Translations under genes and position numbers: made by a program
Shown: one piece after another, positions 1 to 6,476 of the stretch
Layout of the letters: each line of letters begins with the position of its first letter
Position numbering within the stretch: position 1 is the stretch's first letter
Assembly (NCBI GenBank): GCA_022865845.1
Contig: JALHUC010000062.1
Coordinates: 1-8,805 of the forward strand
Direction: 5' to 3'
Length of the DNA: 8,805 bases
Origin: a bacterium
GTDB taxonomy: Bacteria > BMS3Abin14
The notes under the pieces: model-generated
Told to the model about the DNA's origin: nothing
Database searches by the model: none
The model's input: the letters and a program-made list of their open reading frames with translations, nothing else

Positions 1-11
1 ATCACGGATCA

Positions 12-37
12 CCAACCTTCGCTAAAGCTACGGCTGG
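12..37. repeat. Imperfect palindrome at window edge
   Basis: CCAACC at 12-17 faces GGCTGG at 32-37. With the inner bases, a fold-back has eight pairs, three mismatches and a TAAA loop at 23-26. No gene surrounds it and no second copy is seen in the window. It looks like a degenerate REP-like intergenic palindrome, but one copy cannot establish that. Confidence 0.35.
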
Positions 38-52
38 CAAGCGGATTTCCAC

Positions 53-83
53 CTCTGCACTCTACACTCTGCACTCTGCACTG
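53..83. repeat. Heptanucleotide tandem array, unit CTCTGCA, four copies
   Basis: Units start at 53, 60, 67 and 74, followed by a partial CTG. The second unit reads CTCTACA; the other three are identical. The array lies in non-coding sequence downstream of the minus-strand gene cluster and 10 bases from another heptamer array with a different unit. Confidence 0.9.
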
Positions 84-93
84 ATTTACACCT

Positions 94-121
94 TTGGACA
101 TTGGACTTTGGACATTGGACT
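94..121. repeat. Heptanucleotide tandem array, unit TTGGAC(A/T), four copies
   Basis: Units start at 94, 101, 108 and 115, with the last base alternating A, T, A, T. The right flank GCCTTTCCCC (122-131) matches the flank of the distant array at 7250-7270 (GCATTTCCCC) at nine of ten positions. The repeat family therefore seems to share context beyond the unit itself. Confidence 0.9.
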
Positions 122-187
122 GCCTTTCCCCCACTCTCCCCCTCTTAATGCACCTTCCGCTCCCACGCCCTCTGCCCTGCCTTTCTT

Positions 188-215
188 TTGGACTTTGGGC
201 GTTGGACTTTGGACT
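188..215. repeat. Heptanucleotide tandem array, unit TTGGACT, four copies
   Basis: Units start at 188, 195, 202 and 209; the second is TTGGGCG and the rest are exact. It ends four bases from the stop codon of the YqhA-like gene, so it would sit in the 3' untranslated part of that transcript. The stretch 122-187 between the arrays is pyrimidine-rich and holds nothing else recognisable. No intrinsic terminator (hairpin plus T-run on the minus strand) is visible after the gene. Confidence 0.9.
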
Positions 216-219
216 GCTC

Positions 220-987
220 CTAGCGCCGCCCTCTCGGCCTCCTCGGTGCAGGTCTCACCGTAACGTGGCTGGCCGGGCGCTCCCCAGACTCCCCGGAGAG
301 TTCCTTGTCAACGGCCTTATCCAGGCTATCCTTCTGAAACTTCAGCTCCTCCTTCTGCTTCTCCAGCCATTGGGCCTGGTCCGCGGCGCTTCGGATCGGT
401 TTGTTTCCCGGACGGCGTTCATCTCTCCGCCGGTTGTCCTGGGACCTGTCACCCTGGGGTCTGCTTTCCTGGCGTTTGTCACCCTGAGACCTGGTTTCCG
501 TGACCTTGTTACCTTCCCGGGCCATGCCTTCATCCCCCGAAGGCGAACCGTACCGGATCAGAAAAAAGATACCCAGGAGAACAAGAAAGACGCCCGCCCC
601 TGAGTAGAGGATGCCCACAGTCAAGGTTTCAGTTTCCATCATCTTTCCCATGAAACCGAGGGGCAGGATGACGGAAACAAAAGTCAAGACCTTGGTCCTG
701 AGCTGGAAAAGGTTATTCACCACCATCCACTGTGGAGCCGGTATATCCCCCACAAACAGGGACCCGAAGGCCACCGCCAGGAAATACAGAAATGCTGCCC
801 TTATGAAATAGGGCACCACCAAGGCGCCGCTTCCTGGCTCCATGACGAACCCGCCGGTGAGGGCAAGGTTTGCCAACTGGAACAGGCCCCGCCCCAGAGA
901 TCCCATTGCCAGGACCACCAGGGCCAGGACGGCCAGAGCGAAAAGGTACCGAAGGCTTGCGATAAATAGGCTGAATATACGCGTCAT
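220..987 (-). CDS. YqhA-like (UPF0114) four-helix membrane protein with charged C-terminal tail
   Basis: The 255-residue product has four hydrophobic segments at about 8-30, 58-80, 98-115 and 123-145. The stretch FIRAAFLYFLAVAFGSLFVG followed by PxW and LRTKVLTF resembles the YqhA/UPF0114 pattern; the function of that family is not established. YqhA in E. coli is about 164 residues and ends near the last helix. Here about 105 extra residues follow, very rich in Arg, Asp, Gln, Glu and Lys, with a local repeat (RSQGD, RPQGD, RSQDN at about 166-185), a helical Lys/Glu stretch at 205-230 and a basic Pro/Arg end. The tail is probably cytoplasmic and largely disordered. The ATG at 987 has a strong Shine-Dalgarno AAGGAGGG (998-1005) with a 10-base spacer. 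It is the last gene of the cluster, 21 bases after the slipin, and stops at TAG. The family call is from pattern memory, not a search. Confidence 0.75.
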   Translation of the reverse strand: MTRIFSLFIASLRYLFALAVLALVVLAMGSLGRGLFQLANLALTGGFVMEPGSGALVVPYFIRAAFLYFLAVAFGSLFVGDIPAPQWMVVNNLFQLRTKVLTFVSVILPLGFMGKMMETETLTVGILYSGAGVFLVLLGIFFLIRYGSPSGDEGMAREGNKVTETRSQGDKRQESRPQGDRSQDNRRRDERRPGNKPIRSAADQAQWLEKQKEELKFQKDSLDKAVDKELSGESGERPASHVTVRPAPRRPRGRR

Positions 988-1008
988 GTTGAATGTTCCC
1001 TCCTTGCG

Positions 1009-1788
1009 TTACTTGTCTGTATCCCCGCCAGCTTTGTCAACCAGCTTCATAAACCCGGTGATAAGATCCATGGGTATGGGGAAAAGAGTCGTTGAGTTGT
1101 TCTCGGTGGCGATCTCTCTGAGCGTTTGCAGGTATCTCAGCTGGATGGCCTGGGGGTTGGTGGAGAGGATGTCGGCCGCCATTGCCAGTTTTGCGGCTGC
1201 CTGGTGCTCGCCCTCTGCGGCGATAATCTTGGCTCGCCGCTCTCTTTCCGCTTCGGCCTGCTTGGCCATGGCCCGCTGCATCTCCTGGGGCAGGTCCACG
1301 TGCTTGATCTCCACGTTTGTGACCTTGACACCCCACGGGTCGGTAGAGGTATCCAGAAGTTCCTGAAGCTCGTGGTTGATCTTTTCACGCTCGGAGAGGA
1401 GGTCGTCCAACTCCACCTGCCCGAGGATACTCCTGAGCGTTGTCTGGGCCAGCTGACTCGTAGCGTAATAAAAATCCTCAACATCGACGATGGCCTTGGC
1501 CGGTTCCATGACCCTGAAATAGACGACAGCATTGACCTTCACCGAGACGTTGTCCTTGGTGATAATATCCTGGGGAGGAACGTCCATAACCACCAGTCTG
1601 AGACTGACACGGACCATTTTTTCCAGGATCGGTATGATGATCACCAGACCGGGCCCCCGGGTCGGGGTCAAACGGCCGAGCCGGAAGACCACTGCCCTTT
1701 CGTACTCCCTCGTGATCTTGAAGGCGGATGTCAGGAACATGATCACTCCGAGAATAACAAGTAATATCCAATAGCTTGCTGCAAACAT
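1009..1788 (-). CDS. Slipin / prokaryotic stomatin, SPFH-domain membrane protein
   Basis: The 259-residue product has an N-terminal membrane anchor (about 6-22) followed by a full SPFH/band-7 domain. The core begins at [16 protein letters not shown] and includes [10 protein letters not shown], the [13 protein letters not shown] strand pair and the [20 protein letters not shown] helix. A helical region (about 165-205) contains the Ala/Glu-rich [20 protein letters not shown] stretch typical of stomatin oligomerisation, and the protein ends in a conserved-looking hydrophobic tail (LFPIPMDLI). Length and order match the p-stomatin (PH1511-like) group. Such proteins form membrane-bound oligomers that partner with NfeD proteases, and an NfeD gene lies 60 bases upstream in the same orientation. 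The ATG start has a GGGGG-type ribosome site about 8 bases away. Functional partnership is known for the family and inferred here. Confidence 0.93.
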   Translation of the reverse strand: MFAASYWILLVILGVIMFLTSAFKITREYERAVVFRLGRLTPTRGPGLVIIIPILEKMVRVSLRLVVMDVPPQDIITKDNVSVKVNAVVYFRVMEPAKAIVDVEDFYYATSQLAQTTLRSILGQVELDDLLSEREKINHELQELLDTSTDPWGVKVTNVEIKHVDLPQEMQRAMAKQAEAERERRAKIIAAEGEHQAAAKLAMAADILSTNPQAIQLRYLQTLREIATENNSTTLFPIPMDLITGFMKLVDKAGGDTDK

Positions 1789-1808
1789 GATAGTACCCCC
1801 TTATTTCA

Positions 1809-1839
1809 GTCCTGGTCCTGGTCTTAGTCCTGGACCAGG
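1809..1839. repeat. Hexamer repeats GTCCTG with overlapping inverted repeat
   Basis: GTCCTG units start at 1809, 1815, 1821 (degenerate, GTCTTA) and 1827. CCTGGTC (1811-1817 or 1817-1823) is the inverse of GACCAGG (1833-1839), so a 7-bp stem can form with either copy. The array fills the 60-base gap between the NfeD stop and the slipin start, upstream of the slipin ribosome site. A role in mRNA structure or processing between the two genes is possible but not shown. Confidence 0.6.
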
Positions 1840-1848
1840 TCAATTAAT

Positions 1849-3342
1849 TTAATCTTCCCTTCCCTCTTCCTCCTTCACTATTCCTCCTTCTGGACCGATC
1901 TCTTCCACCGTAAGCAGCATTCCCTCAACAGCCTTAACCCTCACTTTGCAGCCTGCCTCGACCTGCCCCTGGGCTTCCGCCCTCCATATCTCTCCGTGCA
2001 CCTTCACCGTGCCCTGGGGAGTTAGAGGTACAGTGACAACCCCTGTTTCCCCGATCAACCCCTCAGCTCCTGTTGTAGGTTTCTTTCGCTTATCACGGAT
2101 TACGAGGCCCAGGCCGAGGATGAAGAACAGAGCTGTAAAAACCGTCACACCCACGACCAGAGACAGGGACAGCTTATAGTACGGCTCTGCCGTATCGAAA
2201 AGCATGATACTTCCCAGAAACAGGGCAACGACGCCACCCACTGAAAGCATACCATAGGAAACCACCGTCACCTCCAGAATGAACAGGATGACCGCCAGAA
2301 AAATGAGAAGGAACCCCGCGTAATTGATGGGGATGACCTGGAAGGAAAAGAAGGCGAGGATGAGAAAGATACCCCCCAGCACTCCTGGAAAGATGACCCC
2401 GGGGTTTGCCAGTTCGAAGAAGAGTCCGTAGATCCCGAGCATCATGAGGATGTAGGCGATGTTGGGGTCAGATAGGGTTCCAAGCACCCGATACCTCCAC
2501 CCCATGGGGCGATCCAGAACAGTGGCTCCCTTGACGGCAAGGACGATCTCTTCACCCGATACCTTCACAGTCATACCGTCCATGGCCGCGAGTAATTCTT
2601 CCATATCCTCGGCGATTATATCGATGACGTTTAGCTCAAGAGCTTCAGTCTCGGTCACCGACACACTCTCTCTCACCGCTCTTTCAGCCCAGTCAGCGTT
2701 GCGACCCTGTTTCTCAGCGATGGACCTGATGAAGGCCACCGTGTCGTTGAGAACCTTCTGCCCCATAACATCGGCGTCATCCGAGGCAGGCGCCTCGGAT
2801 TCCGGTTCCGGGTTCCGGGTTCCGGGTTCCGCGACCTTAGCTATTTCTTCCCCTTCGCCCTTCTTCCTTCCTCCTTCCTCCTTCTGATCTTCTTTCCCCG
2901 GGCTCAGCGGATTCCCTCCCCCGACATTCACCGGATGGGCCGCCCCGATGTTGGTACCCGGGGCCATGGCCGCCACATGAGCCGCCATGGTGATGAATAC
3001 GCCAGCCGATGCGGCCCGGGCCCCGGGGGGACCCACATGGACAGCTATCGGAACCTTTGATCCAAAAAATGCCTTTACGATCTGCCTCGTGGAGGACACC
3101 AGCCCGCCGGGGGTGTCGAGCTGCAGGACAACGAGATCGAGCCCTTCGATCTGCGCTCTCTCAATCTGCTTCTGGATGTAATCGGCGCTTACGGGGGTTA
3201 TGGGGCCGTCCACAACAATCCTTGCCACCACAGGGCGACCGGTATCAACCTTTTCTTCACCAGCCGTATCCAGTGCTGCCGTCAGGGGGACGGTCAGGAC
3301 CAGGAACAGAAAAATGATCATTCGCCAATACCTGTTCATCAT
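1849..3342 (-). CDS. NfeD-family membrane-bound serine protease (ClpP-like domain plus NfeD/OB fold)
   Basis: From the ATG at 3342 the product has 497 residues. A signal-anchor segment (about 5-24) precedes a ClpP-like domain. LQLDTPGG lies at about 74-81, and ARAASAG carries the probable catalytic Ser112. KVLND carries the probable catalytic Lys196, by comparison with the Ser-Lys dyad of Pyrococcus PH1510. Hydrophobic segments follow at about 293-309, 314-336, 341-364, 366-384 and 389-415. A C-terminal NfeD OB-like domain (about 423-480) begins GLIGETGVV. Between Ser112 and Lys196 lie 84 residues, against about 41 in PH1510: an inserted low-complexity loop rich in Gly, Glu, Lys and Pro. Start choice: the frame stays open to 3438, but those 32 codons lie in hairpin-rich intergenic DNA. 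ATG 3342 (or the adjacent ATG at 3339) directly precedes the signal sequence, with GAGG at 3352-3355 nine bases away. The family cleaves stomatin C-termini; the slipin is the next gene. Confidence 0.92.
   Translation of the reverse strand: MMNRYWRMIIFLFLVLTVPLTAALDTAGEEKVDTGRPVVARIVVDGPITPVSADYIQKQIERAQIEGLDLVVLQLDTPGGLVSSTRQIVKAFFGSKVPIAVHVGPPGARAASAGVFITMAAHVAAMAPGTNIGAAHPVNVGGGNPLSPGKEDQKEEGGRKKGEGEEIAKVAEPGTRNPEPESEAPASDDADVMGQKVLNDTVAFIRSIAEKQGRNADWAERAVRESVSVTETEALELNVIDIIAEDMEELLAAMDGMTVKVSGEEIVLAVKGATVLDRPMGWRYRVLGTLSDPNIAYILMMLGIYGLFFELANPGVIFPGVLGGIFLILAFFSFQVIPINYAGFLLIFLAVILFILEVTVVSYGMLSVGGVVALFLGSIMLFDTAEPYYKLSLSLVVGVTVFTALFFILGLGLVIRDKRKKPTTGAEGLIGETGVVTVPLTPQGTVKVHGEIWRAEAQGQVEAGCKVRVKAVEGMLLTVEEIGPEGGIVKEEEGRED
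2804..2831. repeat. Heptanucleotide tandem array, unit GGTTCCG, four exact copies, inside the NfeD gene
   Basis: Units start at 2804, 2811, 2818 and 2825, all identical. On the coding strand they give the Pro/Gly/Thr/Arg/Asn/Glu stretch at residues 171-180 of the NfeD protein. Seven is not a multiple of three, so gain or loss of one unit would shift the reading frame. Confidence 0.93.
2861..2884. repeat. Degenerate heptanucleotide array, unit TTCCTCC, inside the NfeD gene
   Basis: Units start at 2861 (TTCTTCC), 2868 and 2875 (both TTCCTCC), with a partial unit at 2882. It encodes part of the Glu/Gly/Lys-rich loop at residues 153-161 of the NfeD protein, 29 bases from the GGTTCCG array. A simple purine-rich coding tract could give a similar look, so this is the weakest of the arrays. 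Confidence 0.6.
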
Positions 3343-3352
3343 GTCTGATAAC

Positions 3353-3510
3353 CTCGCAAAAATTCTCTTCGAGCTTTCAAAAGGGCGGTCACGCCTTGGG
3401 CGTGATCCCCCGCAAGGCGAAGTGAATCCGCCCCACACCGTTGGCGTGGCCCCCGCTCCCAGTCCCGCCGATGGCGGGACTGTTTGATGGACTTTTTAGG
3501 GTCCATCAAA
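3353..3510. repeat. Hairpin-array intergenic element, possibly REP- or MITE-like
   Basis: Four hairpins stand in a row in the gap before the NfeD gene. GGTCACGCC/GGCGTGATC (3387-3407) has a TTG loop and one G-T pair. CCACACC/GGCGTGG (3433-3449) has a GTT loop and one mismatch. AGTCCCGCC/GGCGGGACT (3461-3481) has a GAT loop and is perfect. TTTGATGGAC/GTCCATCAAA (3483-3510) has an 8-base loop and is perfect. CGCCTTG (3392-3398) can also pair with CAAGGCG (3413-3419), giving an alternative fold. CTCGCAAAAA (3353-3362) and CTTTTTAGGG (3492-3501) are weakly inverted to each other and could be element ends. No T-run follows any stem on the minus strand, so it is not a standard terminator. The last hairpin includes the stop codon of the gene before it. 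Confidence 0.65.
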
Positions 3511-4816
3511 TTTTAACTCCCAGACTCGAGATCGGAACGGCAAGTCCCCGGGGTCCCACAAGATCCGGCCCCATCCTTCTGAAGGGGACCAGAACGAGGG
3601 ACTGGCTTGTCCCTTTCCTGGGGAAGGGCTTTTTCGATCCTGTACCGGCAACCACATCGGCCATCTCGTCCGCCCCGTCCGGCGGCAGGCCCACCGGAAA
3701 TGGTTTCAGACTCATCCTGTTATGGTAGGGAATGGGCCGCGCGGGAAAATCCGCATGATAGTAACGGGCTGACAGGTTGAAAAGAAGCCGTGGAGAACGA
3801 ACGTTGAAGGCGGGGATGAACAGGCTCTTTTCTTTCCCGCGACGCAGCCAGAAGGGCAAAAATATGGTAGAAGGATCCTCTCTTGAATCCGGATCGCCAG
3901 CCCACAGACACTCCCTTTCCTGTAACACTCCCCGCCTGGCTTCCCATCCTTTGGCGCAGGAACGGCAAAAGCGAAGATGGACCAGGGGATCGGGGTCCAA
4001 CTCACCGGCGCACTCGGGACAGATGAGAGGCGCCAGTTTCAGGCGGGTCTCACCAGGAGACCTGCTTTCCTTGAGACCCAGGTTGTCGAGGAGTTTTTCC
4101 ATCTCTTCATGCTTTAGCTGCCTGATGAGGCCACCCCCTACCGTGTCGATGAGCATTAGTCTGACGTTGGTTCCTTCCCGAACCTCCACCAGGGAAAAAG
4201 GAAAGAACAGGATAGAGTTTTTCTCCCACAGACGAAACCTCCTCTCCTCGGTCACCTTCAACCCGGGGTCGGGCATCCCGTCGAAGAAATCCTCCTCCAT
4301 CTTCTTGCTGTGGGACTCCTTGTCCCTTTGGATGGGAGCGAAAGGCATCTTGCCGCCATTTTCCCGGGTGGCCAGGAAAAGGTGAAGCGACTGGACGCGG
4401 TAACCTGGAGAAAACAGCCCTGGAGACAGATCGGTGTGGGCCGGACGCATAAGGTCCACGGGCCGGGTGAGCAGCCGTTCCTGAAGCGTTTTATCCATGT
4501 CCAACCCGGCCTTGCGTCCACTGACCCACTTCAGGGCGTGGCCGGTGGTCCTGTAAAAGGGGAAGTAGAACGGGAGGACCGATCTCAATAGGGGTGGTTT
4601 CCAGCCATTTTTCATGGCGATGCAGGTGACCTCATGGGCCGTTTCCCGCACACTAATAATGGGTTTTATGAGGAAGTTGAGCCAGGTCGCCCCGGTTCCT
4701 GTGATCATGAGCCCCGCGCCGCAGTATCTGCACCGGGTACCGGTGGCTTCCTGATCGAAAACCACCTCACCGCCGCATTGGGGGCAGTGATGGCTGACGT
4801 AACAGGAGCGGTTCAC
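3506..4816 (-). CDS. Unrecognised protein with two zinc ribbons and repeated Pro-Phe motifs
   Basis: The 436-residue product belongs to no family I can name. It has two CxxC-CxxC zinc ribbons: C11/C14 with C29/C32, and C266/C269 with C284/C287. Each is followed some tens of residues later by an aromatic Pro-Phe strand: LPFYFPFYRTTG at about 81-92 after the first and IFLPFWLRRG at about 318-327 after the second. Similar pieces recur at 203-209 (ILFFPFS region), 332-337 and 409-413. This suggests two copies of a ribbon-plus-beta module. No clear signal peptide or long membrane helix is seen. The start is GTG at 4816, with only a distant AGGA (4830-4833, 13 bases away). It lies 15 bases after the SPFH/zinc-ribbon gene and in the same reading frame, with only that gene's TAG and five codons between. 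Co-translation or partnership with the SPFH protein is inferred. The stop TGA lies inside a hairpin. Confidence 0.8.
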   Translation of the reverse strand: MNRSCYVSHHCPQCGGEVVFDQEATGTRCRYCGAGLMITGTGATWLNFLIKPIISVRETAHEVTCIAMKNGWKPPLLRSVLPFYFPFYRTTGHALKWVSGRKAGLDMDKTLQERLLTRPVDLMRPAHTDLSPGLFSPGYRVQSLHLFLATRENGGKMPFAPIQRDKESHSKKMEEDFFDGMPDPGLKVTEERRFRLWEKNSILFFPFSLVEVREGTNVRLMLIDTVGGGLIRQLKHEEMEKLLDNLGLKESRSPGETRLKLAPLICPECAGELDPDPLVHLRFCRSCAKGWEARRGVLQERECLWAGDPDSREDPSTIFLPFWLRRGKEKSLFIPAFNVRSPRLLFNLSARYYHADFPARPIPYHNRMSLKPFPVGLPPDGADEMADVVAGTGSKKPFPRKGTSQSLVLVPFRRMGPDLVGPRGLAVPISSLGVKI

Positions 4817-4831
4817 AGTTTGAATATGTTC

Positions 4832-5968
4832 CTATTCGACCTTATCACCACAATGCAGGCAGAAGCGGGCTCCTTCGGGAACCTTTTTGCCGCACTTCCC
4901 GCAAACCGGCTTATTCTTTTTAATCTCCAGTCCGCAATGGTGGCAAAAACGGGCGTCCGACGGCAGATCCTTCCCGCAGGAACCGCAGACCTGGCCCCTG
5001 ACGACAGGGGTGCCGCACCTGAAACAGAAACGCGCGTCCTTCGGCAGATCGGCCTGGCACTGGGGGCAGGGATCTCCACCGGAGGCCCCGCTGGAAGGCC
5101 CATTGCCTTCGAGAGTTGAACGAAGGAAAGACGGGACCATCATACCCAGTCCAGCTCCCAGTCCAAGTCCCATACCTGATTCCGCCGAGGATGAACCTCC
5201 TCCCCCTCCCTCGCCCGCTCCTCCTGCGTCACCCATGAACTGGGCCGCCTTGAAGCGAAGGTAGTCTTTTTCACCTACGGCGGTCATGCTTCCTCTTTCG
5301 TCGATTATCTTCTGAACGTTATCAGGAGGGGTAATAGAACGGATTATGAGATCTCTCACCTCGATACCGTACTTGAGAAAATCCTCCCTGATACGCGCCT
5401 TGGCAGCCGCCCCCAGTTCCTCATATACCTGGGCAAGGTCCAGGACGGTATCCAGATTTTCACCAAGCAGGTCGTTGATACGGGAGATGATAATCGCTCG
5501 CAGGAAGTCGGAGATCTCATCAGTGGTGTAAACGCCCTGAGTCCCTACAACGACATTAACGAAAAGCATGGGCTGGACGACCCTTATGGTGTAGTTGCCG
5601 TGGGCCCGGAGCCTGATCATTCCCAACTCCTTGTCCCTGAAGGTCACCGGGTCCCTGGTTCCCCAGGTCAGGTTGGTAAAAGTCTTCATGGACGCAAAAT
5701 AGACAGCCACCCTGAAGGGACTCTTGAAGCCGAAGGGCAGACTGAGAGCCTTGGTAAGGAGAGGAAGGTTCTGGGTTGTCAGAGTGTGACGGCCGGGACC
5801 AAGGACATCCAGGGCACGGCCGTCGCGGAAAAAGACAGCAGCCTGGTTCTCATTTACGATGAGTTGGGCGCCGAACTTGATCTCTCCGGTCCCCTCGGGG
5901 GGGATACGGTGAACCATTTCCGTACCTGTGTTATCGATCCACTCCAGAACCTCGATGAACTCACTCAC
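4832..5968 (-). CDS. SPFH-domain protein with three C-terminal zinc ribbons (YdjI-like, often annotated 'virion core protein')
   Basis: From GTG 5968 the product has 378 residues. The N-terminal SPFH part (about 1-240) shows the family pattern: FIEVLEW, then [46 protein letters not shown] and [12 protein letters not shown]. There is no N-terminal membrane helix. A Gly/Ser linker (about 248-290) leads to three tandem double-CxxC ribbons: C301/C304/C315/C318, C328/C331/C342/C345 and C356/C359/C370/C373. Each has an ARFC-x-x-CG second half. In Bacillus subtilis the YdjI relative belongs to a membrane-stress operon with the PspA paralogue YdjF; no PspA is visible here. The frame is open back to 6010, but AGGAGG six bases before GTG 5968 fixes the start and leaves an 8-base overlap (GTGAGTGA) with the previous gene. 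The stop is TAG, in frame with the next gene. Confidence 0.93.
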   Translation of the reverse strand: MSEFIEVLEWIDNTGTEMVHRIPPEGTGEIKFGAQLIVNENQAAVFFRDGRALDVLGPGRHTLTTQNLPLLTKALSLPFGFKSPFRVAVYFASMKTFTNLTWGTRDPVTFRDKELGMIRLRAHGNYTIRVVQPMLFVNVVVGTQGVYTTDEISDFLRAIIISRINDLLGENLDTVLDLAQVYEELGAAAKARIREDFLKYGIEVRDLIIRSITPPDNVQKIIDERGSMTAVGEKDYLRFKAAQFMGDAGGAGEGGGGGSSSAESGMGLGLGAGLGMMVPSFLRSTLEGNGPSSGASGGDPCPQCQADLPKDARFCFRCGTPVVRGQVCGSCGKDLPSDARFCHHCGLEIKKNKPVCGKCGKKVPEGARFCLHCGDKVE

Positions 5969-6476
5969 TATCAGCCTCCTGACCTTCCAGGGCCTTTCTT
6001 CGGCCTTCAAAAGCGTTTCTCAGGTCCCGGAGCGCTTCATCAAGGCCGGTCCCCCATTCAGGGTCCACAGCGATCTTTTCCGCTGTACAAATGTAGTCTG
6101 CCAGCGTTTCGGCAGCGCTTAGCAGGCCGAGATCATATTCATACAACCTCTCCAGGTCCTCGAGAGTAATGCCCTCGCGGTCAAACCATCCTGCGTAACC
6201 TGAGGGGGCATAGCGCATTTCATCCTCGATGCGATCGAATTTGGTGACGAGTCGCTCAAGGTTGCCAATGACTCTCAGGTTCCTGAGTCCACCTGACCTG
6301 GACAGGTCGTTCATGGCCTCGGAGAGAAGATCCCGGCATCTTGAGATCTCTGTTGCGGCTTTCGTCCGCACTGCCTTGTCAGCATCCCGCCTTTTTTCCC
6401 GGTCCTGATAACCCGCTATACCGGGAATGATGCGGGTAAGCTTTTCCAATAACTCTGCTACTTTTGGCTGCGTCAT
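5961..6476 (-). CDS. Unrecognised small helical cytoplasmic protein
   Basis: The 171-residue product is almost wholly helical and charged, with no signal peptide, membrane helix or metal motif. Visible stretches are an N-terminal helix ending [19 protein letters not shown] (about 3-34), a long Arg/Glu-rich helix (36-60), a second helical pair (63-90), and a short SGYAGWFD turn (92-99). An acidic region around [12 protein letters not shown] (108-119) and a charged end follow. I do not recognise the family. The start ATG overlaps the previous gene's TGA by four bases (ATGA), and its own TGA overlaps the SPFH gene's GTG by eight. The three genes are thus very probably translated together, and the protein is likely a dedicated partner of the SPFH/zinc-ribbon protein. 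Confidence 0.85.
   Translation of the reverse strand: MTQPKVAELLEKLTRIIPGIAGYQDREKRRDADKAVRTKAATEISRCRDLLSEAMNDLSRSGGLRNLRVIGNLERLVTKFDRIEDEMRYAPSGYAGWFDREGITLEDLERLYEYDLGLLSAAETLADYICTAEKIAVDPEWGTGLDEALRDLRNAFEGRRKALEGQEADSE
5975..5980 (-). promoter_or_regulatory. Ribosome binding site AGGAGG that sets the SPFH gene start at GTG 5968
   Basis: A perfect AGGAGG on the minus strand lies six bases before GTG 5968, inside the end of the upstream gene. The first residues from that GTG (SEFIEVLEW) match where the YdjI-like family begins, and the 14 codons upstream to 6010 do not. This supports the GTG over the more distant ATG. Confidence 0.85.

Noticed and set aside
53..215. CRISPR-like array
   Set aside because: The repeats are 7-bp units directly abutting each other, without spacers or a repeat of 20 or more bases.
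94..603. Plus-strand open frame of 169 codons
   Set aside because: It begins inside a heptamer array and runs antisense to the YqhA-like gene; its product is low-complexity Leu/Pro/Arg sequence without a ribosome site.
3343..3380. Promoter for the NfeD half with TTGAAA as -35 (3375-3380 region)
   Set aside because: No acceptable -10 box at 16-18 bases; the match could be chance.
3343..3438. Extra 32 codons upstream of the NfeD start
   Set aside because: They are translated from the hairpin-rich intergenic element, and the signal sequence begins right after the ATGs at 3342/3339 with a GAGG at proper distance.
3483..3510. Intrinsic terminator of the zinc-ribbon gene
   Set aside because: The perfect stem overlaps the stop codon, and on the minus strand no T-run follows it. 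The TTTT at 3511-3514 would serve only plus-strand transcription, and no plus gene ends here.
3777..4385. Long plus-strand open frames opposite the minus genes (for example 3777-4385, 4634-5119, 1126-1764)
   Set aside because: They are antisense shadows of well-supported minus-strand genes; GC-rich coding DNA commonly leaves such frames open.
5969..6010. ATG at 6010 as start of the SPFH gene
   Set aside because: It would overlap the upstream gene by 50 bases and lacks a ribosome site, whereas GTG 5968 has AGGAGG and matches the family's N-terminus.
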